Made by a program: the position numbers and the translations under genes. Of a stretch of DNA of 53,010 bases, positions 12,563-24,429 are shown in pieces. The stretch is from positions 289,010 through 342,019 of the forward strand of contig ML986606.1 of NCBI GenBank assembly GCA_010094045.1. Reading direction: 5' to 3'. Position 1 is the stretch's first letter. The number at the start of each line of letters is the position of its first letter. The stretch comes from Lojkania enalia (lineage: Eukaryota; Ascomycota; Dothideomycetes; Pleosporales). The notes below the pieces were generated by a model. The model was not told where the DNA came from, ran no database searches, and saw only the letters and a program-made list of their open reading frames with translations.

Positions 12563-15396
12563 TAGGATAGGAACGCTTAAAAAAGCTTCCTTTAACTATT
12601 AGAAGGCTTCTAGTCCTTTCTAACTAATATTTAGCTCTTAACTTTCTTTTCTTCTCTAGATATAGCCTCTTTTAGCAGCTTTTAGCCTCTTTTAAGTTAA
12701 TCTTATTAAAGGTAAGATAATCCTTAAGAATTCTATAATAAACCTATAATAGTAGTTTATAAATCTAATAAAGATTTATATATCTTATATAGTCTATAAA
12801 ACTAGCTAATCCTAAATAGTTTTTAACTAGAAGTAGTTAAATTTAATATTTTTAGGGTAAATAATAAACTTTAAGTAGTTTATTTTTCTAATATAGAAGT
12901 TATATTTATTAAGTTTTACGAAGAGCTTAGTTTTATATAGTTTTTAAAGTACTTCCTTAATATATTTAATATATTCCTCTTCTATATTAGAGAAGATTAA
13001 AATATTATCTAAGTATATAATATATATTATATTAATAAAGCTAGTAAGTATCTAATTAATATATATTTAAAATTGGGATAGTATATTTATTAAGCTAAAC
13101 AGTATAATAGTATACTTAAAAGAACCGTATCTAGTATAAAATATAGTCTTCTATTTATCTTCTTTCTTTATTCTAATTCTATAGTAAGCTTCTCTAATAT
13201 TAAACTTAGTATAGTACTTAGCTTATACTAGACGCTCTAACAACTCTAAAATTAGGGGAAGAGGATACTAATTACGTATAGTAATTTTATTTAGGCCTTT
13301 ATAATCTATATAGAATCTTAAACTATTCTTCTTCTTCTTTATAAAGAGGATTAGTATACTAGTAGATAATTAGGATCTTCTAATCTATCTATATTATAAG
13401 TATTTATTTAGATACTTTTATAGATACTAAAACTTAACTAAATATAAATTATATAGTAGTTAATATAGAAGACTAGTTCTTTCTAGTAGGTTTATAGCTA
13501 AATTTTTAGGCCTATACTCTATAAATACTAAAGATTACTTTTTATTAAATACATTCTTAAAATTAGCATACTTTAGCCGTAATTAGCCCGTTCTAGTACT
13601 AATTTTATCTACTATAACTACTAAATTAACGAGATATATATAGACATCTATTTTATTATCTATAATAGTCTCTGTAAACTCTTTTACGTCCTCTAATACT
13701 ATCTTATAGAACTAGGGCAAGCTTATAGCCTTTACCCCTCTAAAAAGTATCCTTCTATTAAAAAAGTTTAATTTCGAATTATAATCTTATATCTAGAATA
13801 ATCTAAAGTAAATCTTATACCCTTTAAGATTTAATATTATAAACGGTACTTTATAAACTTAAACTTTATTATATAAGTTCTTAATAGTAACCTTTATAAT
13901 AGTAGTCCTATATATTAGAATCTTAGAGCTGTTTATAGCTTCTACTATTAACTTTAGTAGTAGATTAATCTTTAAGTTATACTACTTTATAAGTATAGTA
14001 TTAAGGAGATTTAGTTATATACCTAGGTCGATTAAATAATTATTCTTAATTAAACCCTCTACTACTATTTTAACTATAAGTAATTTTATAGGAGTTTAAA
14101 AAAGTAATTTATATAATTTTTCTAGCTCTCTAATCTTTCTAGAAAGTTTAATATAAGCTAGAAGAAAGGAGTTTAATTCTTCTAACCTTTATCTTTTCCC
14201 AACTTCTATTTAGGAGCTCTTTTAGACTTCCCTTTCTTCTAAAGATAGTTAAAAGACTTATAGCCCTCCTCTCTATATATCTAATATATAATAGGAGGCT
14301 GCTTTAAGTAGATATTACCTTTTCTAGACCTCTTTAGGAGTTTCTAGCCTTTTCTAGCCTTCTTCGGAGTACTATTACTCTTATCTAAAGTATCAGACCC
14401 TTACCTCTTATAAAGCTTTTAGTAACGCTTAAAGATTATATTCGCATATTCTTCTACTTCTAGTAGTATTTAAAGCTATAGTTTTAGGAGGAGATTTAAA
14501 TCTCTCTTTATTAACTTAGATAAGGTTAAGATAAACTTATTTACTATATAGTCTTTATTTATCTTTCTAACTTCTTTTTATAGAGGTCTTATATAGTTTA
14601 ATAAGTTAATTAGAGACTAGCCTATCTTTTATCTATACCTTTTTAAAGTATTAAAAGCTTTTTACCTTCGTTTTAATAGAGTTTCTAATATATTTAATAT
14701 CTTTACTTTTAGAATATTCTATATAAAAATCTAGTATATACTCTTTTAGCATTTTATAGTTTTATATATCTCCTATAAAGTCTTTAAAGACTCTAAAATA
14801 TATCTAGAAGTAAAAGTAACTTTTTACCTTTCTATCTAGAAGTCTACTAGTAACTAGATAAAATACTTTTTATAGTTTTAGACCTATTAGTTATAGTCTA
14901 TATAATCCTTCTTTTTATAGGTATAAGGAGGTTTAGGATAAGGAAGGTTAGTTTAAGTAGAGGTAGTTTAGTAGTTATACTCTCTTTAATATAATAATAG
15001 CTAAATCGATTATAGAGATATTATCTACTTTATATTATTACTTTATCTTTTATAGCTGTTTAAGATTCTTCTAATTTCGTTTACCTTATATCTATTATTA
15101 TAGTCTTTTTAAGTTTTTAGTATCCGTGTTTTATTCTATACTATTCTAGACTAGAGAGTACTAGATAGTACTACAACTCTACAATTCTTTAGATATTTAA
15201 CAAATATTTACTCTAGTCTACTCTTTTAGCTAAATAAATTTCTTACTAACTCTAAGGTTAGTATTTTATCTATTATTAGATATTAGGGTTTTTATATACC
15301 TAACTAAGCTAGCTATTAAACTAAGAGAGATAGAAGATATATTTATAGTATTGGAAATTACTACTAGACTACTTTAAAGAGTTTAAGCAATTTAAA

Positions 15397-15609
15397 TATA
15401 ATAGACTAGTATAATAGATTATAGTATAGTAATAATAGATAGAGTAGTAGGGCTAAAATATTTATATATTTAGTTCTCTTAGAAAAGAGATAACTAATAA
15501 AAAAGAGATAAATTACTACTATCCTTATAGAGTACGATTTAGCTATTTTAACCCTAAGTTAGGTAACTCTATATTATTAACCTATAACTTAAAGCTATAA
15601 AATATTATA
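15397..15609 (-). repeat. Gypsy-B 5' LTR (213 bp)
   Basis: Same length and termini as 6669-6881. It is followed by the target duplication ACTAT at 15610-15614. Confidence 0.9.
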
Positions 15610-15900
15610 ACTATTTATTTACTTAATAAAGTTTCTAAACTATTTTTAGCTAATCTATCTAGTACTATACTTAGTAAGTAGTTTATCTACTATATCTTAT
15701 ATAGTATTTAGAGAGAGTATAAATCTTTATAAATCTAGGTTAAGTATATATATAATAATAGCCTCTTCTTCTAGTTTAGTAAGCTTCTTTAAATTTAGCT
15801 TATAATTATATTATATAGTAATTCCGTTGCGTTATTAATATGTTATTCTTCGAGAGATATTATATATAGAAGTAGTATATCTTTCGTTTTAAAGTTGCTT
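15610..15900 (-). pseudogene. Pogo-D copy 1, N-terminal (CENP-B-type HTH) part of the transposase
   Basis: Continuation of the relic at 5285-6668 beyond Gypsy-B. The minus-strand frame reads TKLEEEAIIIYILNLDLQRF, equivalent to the E-E-x-A-L-V-x-x-I-L-D-L-D-x-R-G-F segment that opens the CENP-B-like DNA-binding region of pogo/Fot1 transposases. The frame passes across the Gypsy-B insertion point without a shift when one ACTAT is removed. Stops (TAA/TAG) sit at Gln positions. The start is not identifiable. Confidence 0.75.
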
Positions 15901-16330
15901 ATTATTAATAGCTAAGATAACTAGAAAGATATCTACTTTATTATAGCTAGATTAGGCATTTATAGATTAAGCTATTATTATTAGAAAATAGGGTATTATA
16001 TAAAGTTAGTAAGGTAGTATACTTATTTACCTAGCGCGTTTATTTACTACTTATATTAATATCTAAACTAGCGGCTAGTAATAGCTATTAGCTATTAGCT
16101 AGAATATAACCGACTTATTATAACTATAATAGAGGAAGGTTTCGCTAACCTAACTAGCCTATATAGTAGTATAAACCTAGCCTCTATAAAAATCTATATA
16201 ATATAGATATCTCTATTCTTTATATAATATTTTAATATTTATATATAGTATATAGTAATAGAGTTAACTATTTAAAGTATAATTAACTAATTATATATAA
16301 GCGTCTATAATAATTATAATTCGGGTTTTC
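15901..16330. other. RIP-degraded spacer between two Pogo-D relics
   Basis: AT-rich sequence with almost no CA/TG. It probably contains the 5' end of Pogo-D copy 1 and the 3' end of copy 2, but no terminal inverted repeats could be aligned by eye. A short GCTATTA iteration lies near 16085-16110. No gene seen. Confidence 0.5.
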
Positions 16331-17144
16331 TCCTTATTATCTTTTTTAGTAATAATTGTCTCTTCTTATACTTTTATTAAAGTTCCTTATACCTAAATCC
16401 GCCTTTTTCTACTATTTCTATTTTATTTCTATTTTATTTACTTTTTAAAGGTTAACGATTTTATTATATATTATTCTAATCTAATATATTACTTTTATAA
16501 AACCTTTCTTAAACTAATTTAACTTTTTAATAATAGAAGTTAGTAAAGAATTTATATCCCTTTAAATCTAATTATTAATTAATATTAATTAAACTTCTAG
16601 CTCGTATATATTATTTAGTATTTTTACTTCTTATAGAGTATTATCTTATACTAGTAGTATTAGCATATAAAACTTTATATTAAGCTGTAAAAGTAATACT
16701 TTTAAATTAAATAGAATTAAACTAGCTCTTTAAAAACTTATATAGATATTATCCTTTATTAATATATTAAAAATAGTTTTAAAGGCTAGAAAAAACTTAA
16801 GTTTTATAATTTAGTTAATATAATTATATATTAAAACTAAGATCTAATTTCTATATATATATTTTAATAGTAAGAAATAGCTTATATCTAGTAGCTATAA
16901 TAGGTATAATAAATAAGCTAGTATATAGAGTAGAATAATACTCTATTTTTTATAGAGTTTCTAGAAATTAAATAAGTTATAACTATTATAGCTATTAAAG
17001 ATTAGTAGTTAATATACGTCTATTATATAATCCTTTATATATTTATAAAAGTATTTTAACTACTTAATATTAGGTTTATTTATTATCTAGCCGTTTTTAC
17101 TAATTATAATAATCTAGTTTTTAGATATATTATCGCTTTTATAT
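16331..17144 (-). pseudogene. Pogo-D copy 2, C-terminal part of the transposase
   Basis: Diverged homologue of 5500-6340 (for example the shared run TAGTATTAGCATATAAAACT). It is cut at 17144 by the complete Gypsy-A. The last five bases, tatat (17140-17144), are duplicated at 36192-36196, and the relic resumes there. The uninterrupted arrangement is visible in copy 1 around 6320-6350, where the same flanks are contiguous. Minus-strand frame, many RIP stops. Confidence 0.7.
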
Positions 17145-17423
17145 TATAATAATACGAAGAAATTTTTCTATAAAAAGCTTTATATATAATCTTATTCTAA
17201 AGCTTTTTACTTATCTTATTTTACTTCTAGCTCTACCTCTTTTTCTATCTATATATAGTTATATATTCCCTTATAAGTAGCTTAATAGTTCTTCTATATC
17301 CTTTTATATAAGGTTTATAGATATTAATAGAATTTCTAAGTCTTTAAACCTCTATATACTTTTATATATCTTTAAATAGATTTATACTATATTTTAACCT
17401 ATTATCTTACCTATACTATTATA
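17145..17423 (+). repeat. Gypsy-A 5' LTR of copy 3 (279 bp)
   Basis: Starts TATAATAATACGAAG and ends ACTATTATA. Same length as the 3' LTR at 35913-36191, with differences of the transition type. It is followed by the internal leader, which matches the reverse complement of 4008 downwards. Confidence 0.92.
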
Positions 17424-17543
17424 TTATATAGAAGAACTTAATACTACTAGTAATAACTTCTTTAATAATATTATATTAATTATTTATTTAACTATATTTA
17501 AGTTTAAAATATATCTAATTTAGTTTAAATTATAATACTTATA

Positions 17544-19392
17544 ATATAAAGTACTACCAAACCGGCTATACTACCGAGCCGGCTACTTTTTCTTAGTATA
17601 GCAACTTTTCTATACGCAACGCTATGTCTCAACAATATAAAGCTAATCTATCTAATCAAGAAGGTAGAATTGAACTTGCCCTTTAGGCCTATACCTTAGG
17701 CCAATTTTAAAGCGTACGATACGCTACAGCGGCTTTTAACGTACGATACTAGCAGCTCTCTAACCAGCTTTATAGAATTACCTTTCAACCTTAAACTTAA
17801 CTAAATTATATAAAGCTTATAGCAATTAAAGAGCAGACGATCGTACGATATATCCTTAACCTTAATTTGCGAGGATTTACACCGCGGCTTTATAAGGTGG
17901 TAGATATAGCAGATAAACTATTACGTGCGTAGGGTAAGATATCTATAAATAAGAACTAGTTTAAACAATTTATATCGCGTACAAATAAGTTTAAAATAGT
18001 TTTCAATCGAGTAAAGGACTATTAGAGGATATTATAAGAAGATTTAGAGGTTATTAACGCGTGGTTTAAGCTTATATAAGAGATAGTAGCTAAGTACAGT
18101 ATCTATAAAAATAATATCTATAACTTTAATAAGATAGACTTCTAGATAAGTATAATTAGCTCTATAAAAGTTGTTACAGGTTTAAAACGCTATATAAAAT
18201 CTACGCTTATTTAGCTAGATAATTAGGAGTAGATTATAGTAATCTAGAATATCTATACTACTAGGTATATAATTCTACTATTTATTATCTATAAAAGACG
18301 CGTCTATATCTTAGTATAGTATAAGAAAACAGATATACTGTACGACTAGAAGCTCTCAGTTTCTGAGAATAGATGGATAAATAATAAGCTTAGTTTTAAG
18401 TAGTTAAAGTACTTTAACACGCATATAAAAACGCGTTAGGTAGAGTTATATAGGCTACTTATTCTTAATAGCTATAAGAGCTATCTAAACTAGGATTTTA
18501 AGGATTATTACCTCGTACGAAAGATCCTTACCCTCTATATACCAGCACATTTATTATATATCCTATAGCTACTTAATATAGTATACTTCTTACTATTAAA
18601 GCTAAAGTACTCCTAGCGCGTATAAGACTTAGTATACTAACACGTCTACTATATTAATAAGGAAGGCTTCCTACTAGCCTTTAGAGACGCGTTTTTTAAT
18701 ATATTTACGTACGAGAACTATAAAAAGGCTTTTAAAATATTTAAACTAGTTCCTATCAACGCGCAGGTTATTCTTAAGCGCCTTAAAGTCCGGTTATATA
18801 TACTACTAGAGGCACCCCTACTAGAAATACTATAGCAGTTAAAAATACTAAGTAATATACAAGAATTCGGGTTACAATTAACTCTTATATAGAGGTCCTT
18901 CGTACGATTACTAAAAGAAGCTAAAGAAGGCTTCTTACAGCTAATAAAAGGAGCTGAATTAATGCTATATTAAAACGCTCTTATAAGCTACTAGATTACA
19001 GAGTTTAAAAAGTAATTAGAGGTTATAATAAAGTATAAAACACGTAAATAGAAGCGAATCTAGTATAGTAGTACGATAGAGTATAGTAAGAGAGCTTTAT
19101 ATAGAGCTGCTAAGGTATCTACAGCTCCTTAGTAATCTAAGAAGGCTCGTAGTAGTAGTAGTAAGGAACCAGCTTAACCTAGTTAACGGTACTATAGGAA
19201 CTATAGAAAGACTAGGTATAACGCTTATACGTGCTAAAAAGATATAGAAGCTTCTTCTAAATCTAGTCCAAGTATCTTATACGCAGGTTCTCTTATAGAT
19301 AGCGAGTAAATTAAGGTCTTATACATGGTGTTGGTAGTACTAAGAAAAAGTAGCCGACTTAGTAGTATAGCCGGCTCGGTGGTACTTTATGT
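17544..19392 (+). mobile_element. Pogo-A, Fot1/pogo-type DNA transposon, the least RIP-altered copy
   Basis: 1849 bp flanked by TA duplications (17542-17543 and 19393-19394). The terminal inverted repeats of about 55 bp start ATATAAAGTAC on the left and ACATAAAGTACC in the complement of the right end. They contain two 17-bp units (CCGAGCCGGCTATACTA type), followed by GGCTACTTTTTCTTAGTA. The empty site is preserved in Gypsy-A copy 1 at 3889-3890. It keeps more CA, TG and CG dinucleotides than its neighbours. The terminal design is shared with Pogo-B, so the two families are related. Confidence 0.93.
17624..19330 (+). pseudogene. Pogo-A transposase (CENP-B HTH plus DDE) with nonsense changes only
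   Basis: From ATG at 17624 (MSQQYKANLSNQEGRIELAL) one frame runs through the whole element with no indel and with roughly 40 TAA/TAG codons, mostly at Gln-like positions. An N-terminal CENP-B-type helix-turn-helix region (NLNLRGFTPRLYKVVDIADK, about residues 75-100) is followed by the DDE domain: YNFNKIDF for the first Asp, LLILNSYKSYLN for the second, and a segment after LLYIL carrying the third acidic position. The first two catalytic Asp now read Asn. After the catalytic part comes a basic C-terminus rich in Lys, Arg and Ser. It would have acted in the nucleus on the terminal repeats. Not functional now. Confidence 0.88.
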
Positions 19393-20088
19393 TATACTAT
19401 TATATTAAATTATTTAGTTATCTAGATAGAATTTTAGAAACCTTTTATTAATTAAAGCGCTTAGGTTTAGAACTTCCTATCCTCTATAATTAGAATTACC
19501 TTTAGAAAAGCTATATAGAATACGCCTAGGTAAAAACTTAAAGACTATTAATAATCTATTAGAATTAGAAGTAACTGCTAATATCTAACTATAATTTACC
19601 TTCTAATTTCTATACTAGAACCGATATATATATAAGTTATAGTAAGAGTAAACTTCTATCTACGCGTATAGAACAACTATTACCTCTTATAAAGGGCCCT
19701 ATAATAAGTAGACCCCTCTCTATAAGGCTTATAATAAAGAACCTATCTAATTTAGAGGAAAATTAAAGTAAACTAACCCTTAAGAAATAAATTATAATTT
19801 TATAAGAGGAGATTATACGCTTAATATAATAGAGAACTATTAGTTCTAATTAACCTCTATAAACTACTAAATTAGAACTAATAATATACTAAAAAACTTT
19901 TATAACTCCTCTAATAAAAAACCTCTTAACTATTTTTAAGCTCTTTTAAGCCTACTTTACTAAATATATATCTAAGATTAAAAGTCTTATAAATAGTAGT
20001 AAACTAATATTTAAATAATAGTAAGTCTTAATTTTAGACCAACTTAAAATTAATATAAATTACTATTAGATAGAATATATATATATAG

Positions 20089-20202
20089 TATTAGTATAGA
20101 GATATATTTCTAATACTATAAAAGAGTATTAGTATAGAGATATATTTCTAATACTATAAAAGAGTATTAGTATAGAGATATATTTCTAATACTATAAAAG
20201 AG
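20089..20202. repeat. 38-bp tandem triplication in the Gypsy-A gag region
   Basis: Three consecutive 38-bp units start at 20089, 20127 and 20165 and are identical to one another as read. Gypsy-A copy 1 has a single unit at the matching place (about 3150-3190), so the triplication arose in this copy. The units are identical although the surroundings are RIP-altered. Confidence 0.93.
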
Positions 20203-20464
20203 TATTTAAAGCTAAAATACCTAGTTAAATTAGACTAGTATTAGTTTAAAAATATTAAAGAAATAATTTTACTTTTATAATTATATTTTATTATAGATAA
20301 TAAAGAAATAGAGGTATAATAGACGTTTTAGGTCTTAAGGATAAATAAGAGAGAAGTATTCCTAACTTTTAAAGCTTACTTTATTAGTATAGCTATTAGA
20401 AGATCTATATCTTAATTTAAGTAGTTCTTTTACCTATAGAATAAGATTCTCTCTAGTCTAAAAA

Positions 20465-20743
20465 TATAATAGTATAGGTAAGATAATAGGTCTAAATATA
20501 GTACGAATCTACTTAAAGGTATATAAAAGTACGTAGGGGTTTAGGGACCTAAGAATTCTATTAACACCTATAGGCCTTATATAAAAGGATATAGAAGAAC
20601 TACTAAACTACTTATAAGGGAGTATATAACTATATACGGATGGGAAAAGAGGTAGAGCTGGGGGTAGGATAAGATAAGTAAAAAGCTTTAGAATAAGGTT
20701 ATATATAAAGCTTTTTATAGAACGATTTCTTCGCATTGTTATA
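20465..20743 (-). mobile_element. Solo Gypsy-A LTR inserted in gag of copy 3
   Basis: A 279-bp LTR in the orientation opposite to its host element, flanked by a 5-bp duplication (AAAAA at 20460-20464 and 20744-20748). The unoccupied site in copy 1 reads TCCTT on the plus strand (2895-2899), that is AAGGA on the coding strand, so the duplication has been changed by G-to-A transitions. It presumably arose by recombination between the LTRs of a former full insertion. Confidence 0.92.
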
Positions 20744-21481
20744 AAAAATACTAAACTTTAGCTTTAAGTTTATATAGAAAAGCTCCTTTAATACTATAAT
20801 TACCTACTTAACAGCTTATAATATAGAAAGGAAGAGTATTTCTAACCTTCTAGAATAAACTATTAACTTATAAGTTGTAGCTAAAATAAATTTAAATTAG
20901 TACTAGAAAGCTTCTAAAAGTTTATCTAAAGTAATTTACGATCTAATACTATTCTAATCTACTCTAGTATTAATACTTTATTCTATTATAATTACTCTCT
21001 AATAACTTAATAAGACTCTTATACCTAAAAAATATATAACTCTAGATAATTACTATAACTATAGTAAATTAGGATACTTTATAAATAAATATATAGTCTT
21101 TAAAATATAAGAAATAGAAGTTAAATAAGAAAAGATTAAAGAAGAAGAGTTTTTAAACGTAAATAAGTACTATCTAGATAGTTTTTAAGTAGGAAATAGA
21201 GACGTTTAAAAAAACTCTCTATTCTAGATTTAAGTATATATAACTTATTAAATATTAATTTATCGTATTTATTTAGAGGAAAGTATTTCTAAATCTCTAC
21301 TATTCTATATTTAAAAGGCGTTAGTATATAACTAAATACTCTTATTAATACTAGTACTTAAAACTTCTTATTCTTTAATTTTATAGTAGTTAGATTACTC
21401 TTCTAAACTCTATATATATTAATATAGTATTTACCCTTTAAAATTACTATTAAAGGTTTTTTAGACTAAATCTAAACTCTA

Positions 21482-23333
21482 ATATAATCTACTACTAAGC
21501 GGTTAAAACTACTAAATAGTTAGTAACCTACTAAAATCTCTACTACTCTATTAATTTTCGTAATATCTCTATAACTATATAATAGAATATATTTATCTAA
21601 AGCTAATATAATTATAGTAAATAAAGCTTTTAAATAAGGTTAATTTAAGTTAAATCTAGCTATAGTATAGACGTTTAGAGTTAGTTATACTATCCTAAAA
21701 GAGCGCTCTAATAGGAGACTTTATAGAGCTAATTATACTCCTAATTCGAAGAATTTTATAGAGCTAGAAAAGAGGTTAATTATAAATTATATACTTAATA
21801 TAGATATATATAAGTTTTAGTTTAATCTTAATATATTATAAGATATAGTTAATAAACTACTTCTTAATTATAGTTAACAACCTATTAGTAAAAATTAGCC
21901 TAATCGTTTTATCTTATATATTCTAGAGTTTAAATTACGCGTTAATTAATAATATAACTACTAAAGAGCTCTAAATAAAAATTCTAAGGTTATTTAAGGC
22001 TAGTTCCGCCTTATATATAATACTAAGACTAAATATAGTATCTTTAATAAAGATATATATAATTTTAACGAGACTAGCTTCTAAATAAGTAAAATTAGCT
22101 TAAGAATAGTTATTACTAGTACTAAGAGGCGATAAATACTTAAATCTATCTAGCCTAGTAATATTAAGTAGGTAATAGTAATTATAGTAGTAAATATATA
22201 TAGCTAGCTAGTTCTACTATTTAATATCTTTAAAAGCGTATAATAATTTAATATCTAGTGCTAGTTAATTATAGATAAGTTTTAGTAGGTTTTATCTATT
22301 AGTAAGAAGAACTAAATATCTATTAAATATAGGTTTAAATAGCTTAAGTACTTTAATAAATATACTAAAGTTAGTACTACTAATACCTACTAACTACTTA
22401 TTATAGACGGCTATAATAGCTATAATTCTATCGAATTTTATAATTATTATAAAGAACGTAATATTATTATACTTTATATACCTTTATACTTATCTTATCT
22501 TCTATAACTATTTAATATAGGCTGTTTTAGTCTATTAAAACGTATATATAGTAAGGAGATTAAAAGTTTAATTTAGTACTATATTAACTATATAATTGAA
22601 AAAAACTTTCTATCTATATTTAAAACGGCCTTTAATAATATTATTATTAATAAAAATATAGCTAGAGGTTTTAGAGGGCTTAAATTAGTCCTATTTAGTT
22701 TAGATTATATTATTTTAAAGTTCGATATCTAAGCTTTATCAACCCTAACGCTACTACTTCTAGAACCTACTAAATAGTAGTTATAAATACTATATAATCG
22801 CTTAGAAGTAGAGTACTAGATATAATATATATAATAGCGTGTAGAACGGTATTAAAATAGCTTACTAATATTAATACTCGAGGGTTTTACAAGTCTTATA
22901 AAGGGTATTATATCTATAGTATATAGACAGTCGTTTTTAGAGATAGAGAATAGAGATCTCTAAGCGGTAAATATAATATTTATAAAGTATAAGGAGCGTA
23001 AATATAAGGTAATTAAAAGTATAAATACTATCTCTATATTAGATAGACTATAATTAGTAAAGTAATAATAAGAAGGCTATTAAATAGAATAAAAAGGCCT
23101 AAATAGTTATAGTTAACTATATTAACTAAAATGTTATAAGCGCTATTAGGAGTTAAACTACTATATTAAAACGTATAAAATAGCTCTAATCGAAATACTA
23201 AATAATAAGAATTATATAGATATTACTATATAATTAATTACTTTAATAGTTATTAAGATATTCTACTTTAAAATTAAAATTAGATGGGTTATTAACCGTT
23301 TAGTAGTTTTAACTACTTAGTAGTAGATTATAT
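21482..23333 (+). mobile_element. Pogo-C copy 2, Fot1/pogo-type DNA transposon in Gypsy-A copy 3
   Basis: 1852 bp flanked by TA (21480-21481 and 23334-23335). Its inverted termini begin ATATAATCTACTACTAAG. The plus-strand transposase relic includes LLIIDGYNSYNSIEFYNYYK from 22394, where the second catalytic Asp (22406-22408) is intact, followed by a segment equivalent to the pogo L-x-P-L-D-V-G-x-F-x-x-L-K-R stretch. The empty site is seen in Gypsy-A copy 1 at 2162-2163. Stops are at RIP-type positions. Confidence 0.92.
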
Positions 23334-23335
23334 TA

Positions 23336-24025
23336 GTTAATTAGTATATCTACTTATACCTATAAATTAATAGAAGAACTATCTAAAACTATCTATTTAT
23401 TATTATAGATCTAGGTATTTAGAATTATATTATTAGTATTAAATAGTTATATTATTTTTAACTCTAGCTAGATATATATAAAAATTAGATTATATAGCTT
23501 TCTAAGTATTCTACTATTTATAATTCTTTACTTTCTCTTCTTATATAATTAACTTAGCTAGTATATAATAAGAAAGTAGAACTAGATATCTAGTAACGCA
23601 ATACTCTATAAGAAAAGAACTAGTATTAGTAGTCTTATAGTCTTACTATCTATTATATTAAAAGTCTATTAAAACTATTAAAATTATATTAATCTTTTAT
23701 AACTTATAGTTTAAATAAGTTTAAAACTCTTATATACTAATATATAATAAAGTTTAAATCTAATCTAAAAAAAGTCTATTCTTCTATTATTACTCTTATT
23801 TTAGCTAATACTTTCTACTTTAATATAAAGAGAAAAGAGAACGAGTTTTTCTTTATATCTCTATATAAAATCGAGTAGCTAATTAAAGATAAGTAAGTTT
23901 TAGAGCTAGAAGATAAGGCTAAAAATAAAGTACTAGTAAATCTCCAATTACTATCTAAATACTATAAATATTAGAATATATTTAGTAAAATTATAACTTA
24001 TTAATTACTAGAATACTATTCTTAT
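23336..24025 (+). pseudogene. Gypsy-A copy 3, protease and early pol region
   Basis: Plus-strand relic matching the reverse complement of about 1475-2160 in copy 1. A segment reading IIIDLGIxNYIISIK near 23390-23440 resembles the Asp-(Thr/Ser)-Gly loop and following strand of a retropepsin, which is the expected place between gag and RT. The assignment is tentative because the catalytic triplet is altered. The region is interrupted at 24025 by Copia. Confidence 0.55.
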
Positions 24026-24261
24026 TATCTAAACAGCGGTATTAAGGTGCGTAATTAGTTATAGCGTAATATAGTCTTGTATTACAGTTGTATATATAAA
24101 GGGATAAATATTCTCTTCCTTTATATAAACTTAGAAAAGAATTAACAATTAATACTAGTTATCTAACTACCCCCTTATACGATATTTACACTATATAAAC
24201 CTCTTTATCTCGCACGTACTTGCTAATTGTAAATACTAGCTAGTAAAGAGCCTATTTAACA
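24026..24261 (+). repeat. Copia 5' LTR (236 bp)
   Basis: Differs from the 3' LTR by C/T and G/A transitions only, in a visual alignment without gaps. Confidence 0.93.
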
Positions 24262-24429
24262 CTAATTAGTAGTTTAAATACTATAAGATAGGAAGCTCTT
24301 CTTATACCTTTCTATTTAGAGGATTGCGTATAAGAGGAATTCTTTTTCTTACTAATTTAACTATAAATTAGCAAAAGTAAAGATAGAGTCTAATTTACGT
24401 ATAAGTAGCTGTAAATCTCTATTTAGTTA

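Larger units (their letters stand above)
8600..15350 (-). pseudogene. Gypsy-B gag-pol relic (gag, RT, RNase H region, integrase)
   Basis: Minus-strand relic split by Pogo-C at 10669-12562. In gag, a CCHC zinc knuckle at 14245-14286 keeps the C-x2-C-x4-H-x4-C spacing, but all four ligands read Tyr. The reverse-transcriptase box reads YLDNILIFS at 12989-13015, from YLDDILIFS with one Asp turned to Asn. Near 8950-9250 a GDKVLVLN-like segment after a Lys-rich stretch matches the C-terminal region of gypsy integrases (usual form GDKVWL). Stops are TAA/TAG at places expected for Gln or Trp. Precise ends are inferred. Confidence 0.8.
6669..15609 (-). mobile_element. Gypsy-B, complete Ty3/gypsy LTR retrotransposon, RIP-degraded, with a nested Pogo-C
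   Basis: It is bounded by 213-bp LTRs (6669-6881 and 15397-15609) and a perfect 5-bp duplication ACTAT (6664-6668 and 15610-15614). The total is 8941 bp, or about 7045 bp without the Pogo-C insertion at 10669-12562. Read on the minus strand the order is 5' LTR, gag with a zinc knuckle (14245-14286), reverse transcriptase with YLDNILIFS (12989-13015), integrase with a C-terminal region near 8950-9250, a long 3' region, a purine-rich tract (AAGAAGAGAGATAA, just right of 6881) and the 3' LTR. It interrupts a Pogo-D transposase whose frame closes exactly when the element is removed. Confidence 0.92.
19395..21481 (+). pseudogene. Gypsy-A copy 3 gag relic, interrupted by a solo LTR
   Basis: Plus-strand counterpart of 2160-3890 in copy 1. 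The nucleocapsid zinc knuckle is at 21051-21092, reading Y-x2-Y-x4-Y-x4-Y where C-x2-C-x4-H-x4-C is expected. It is broken by a solo LTR at 20465-20743, by a 38-bp triplication at 20089-20202 that adds 76 bp and shifts the frame, and by many RIP stops. The upstream leader is separated from it by Pogo-A. Confidence 0.8.
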
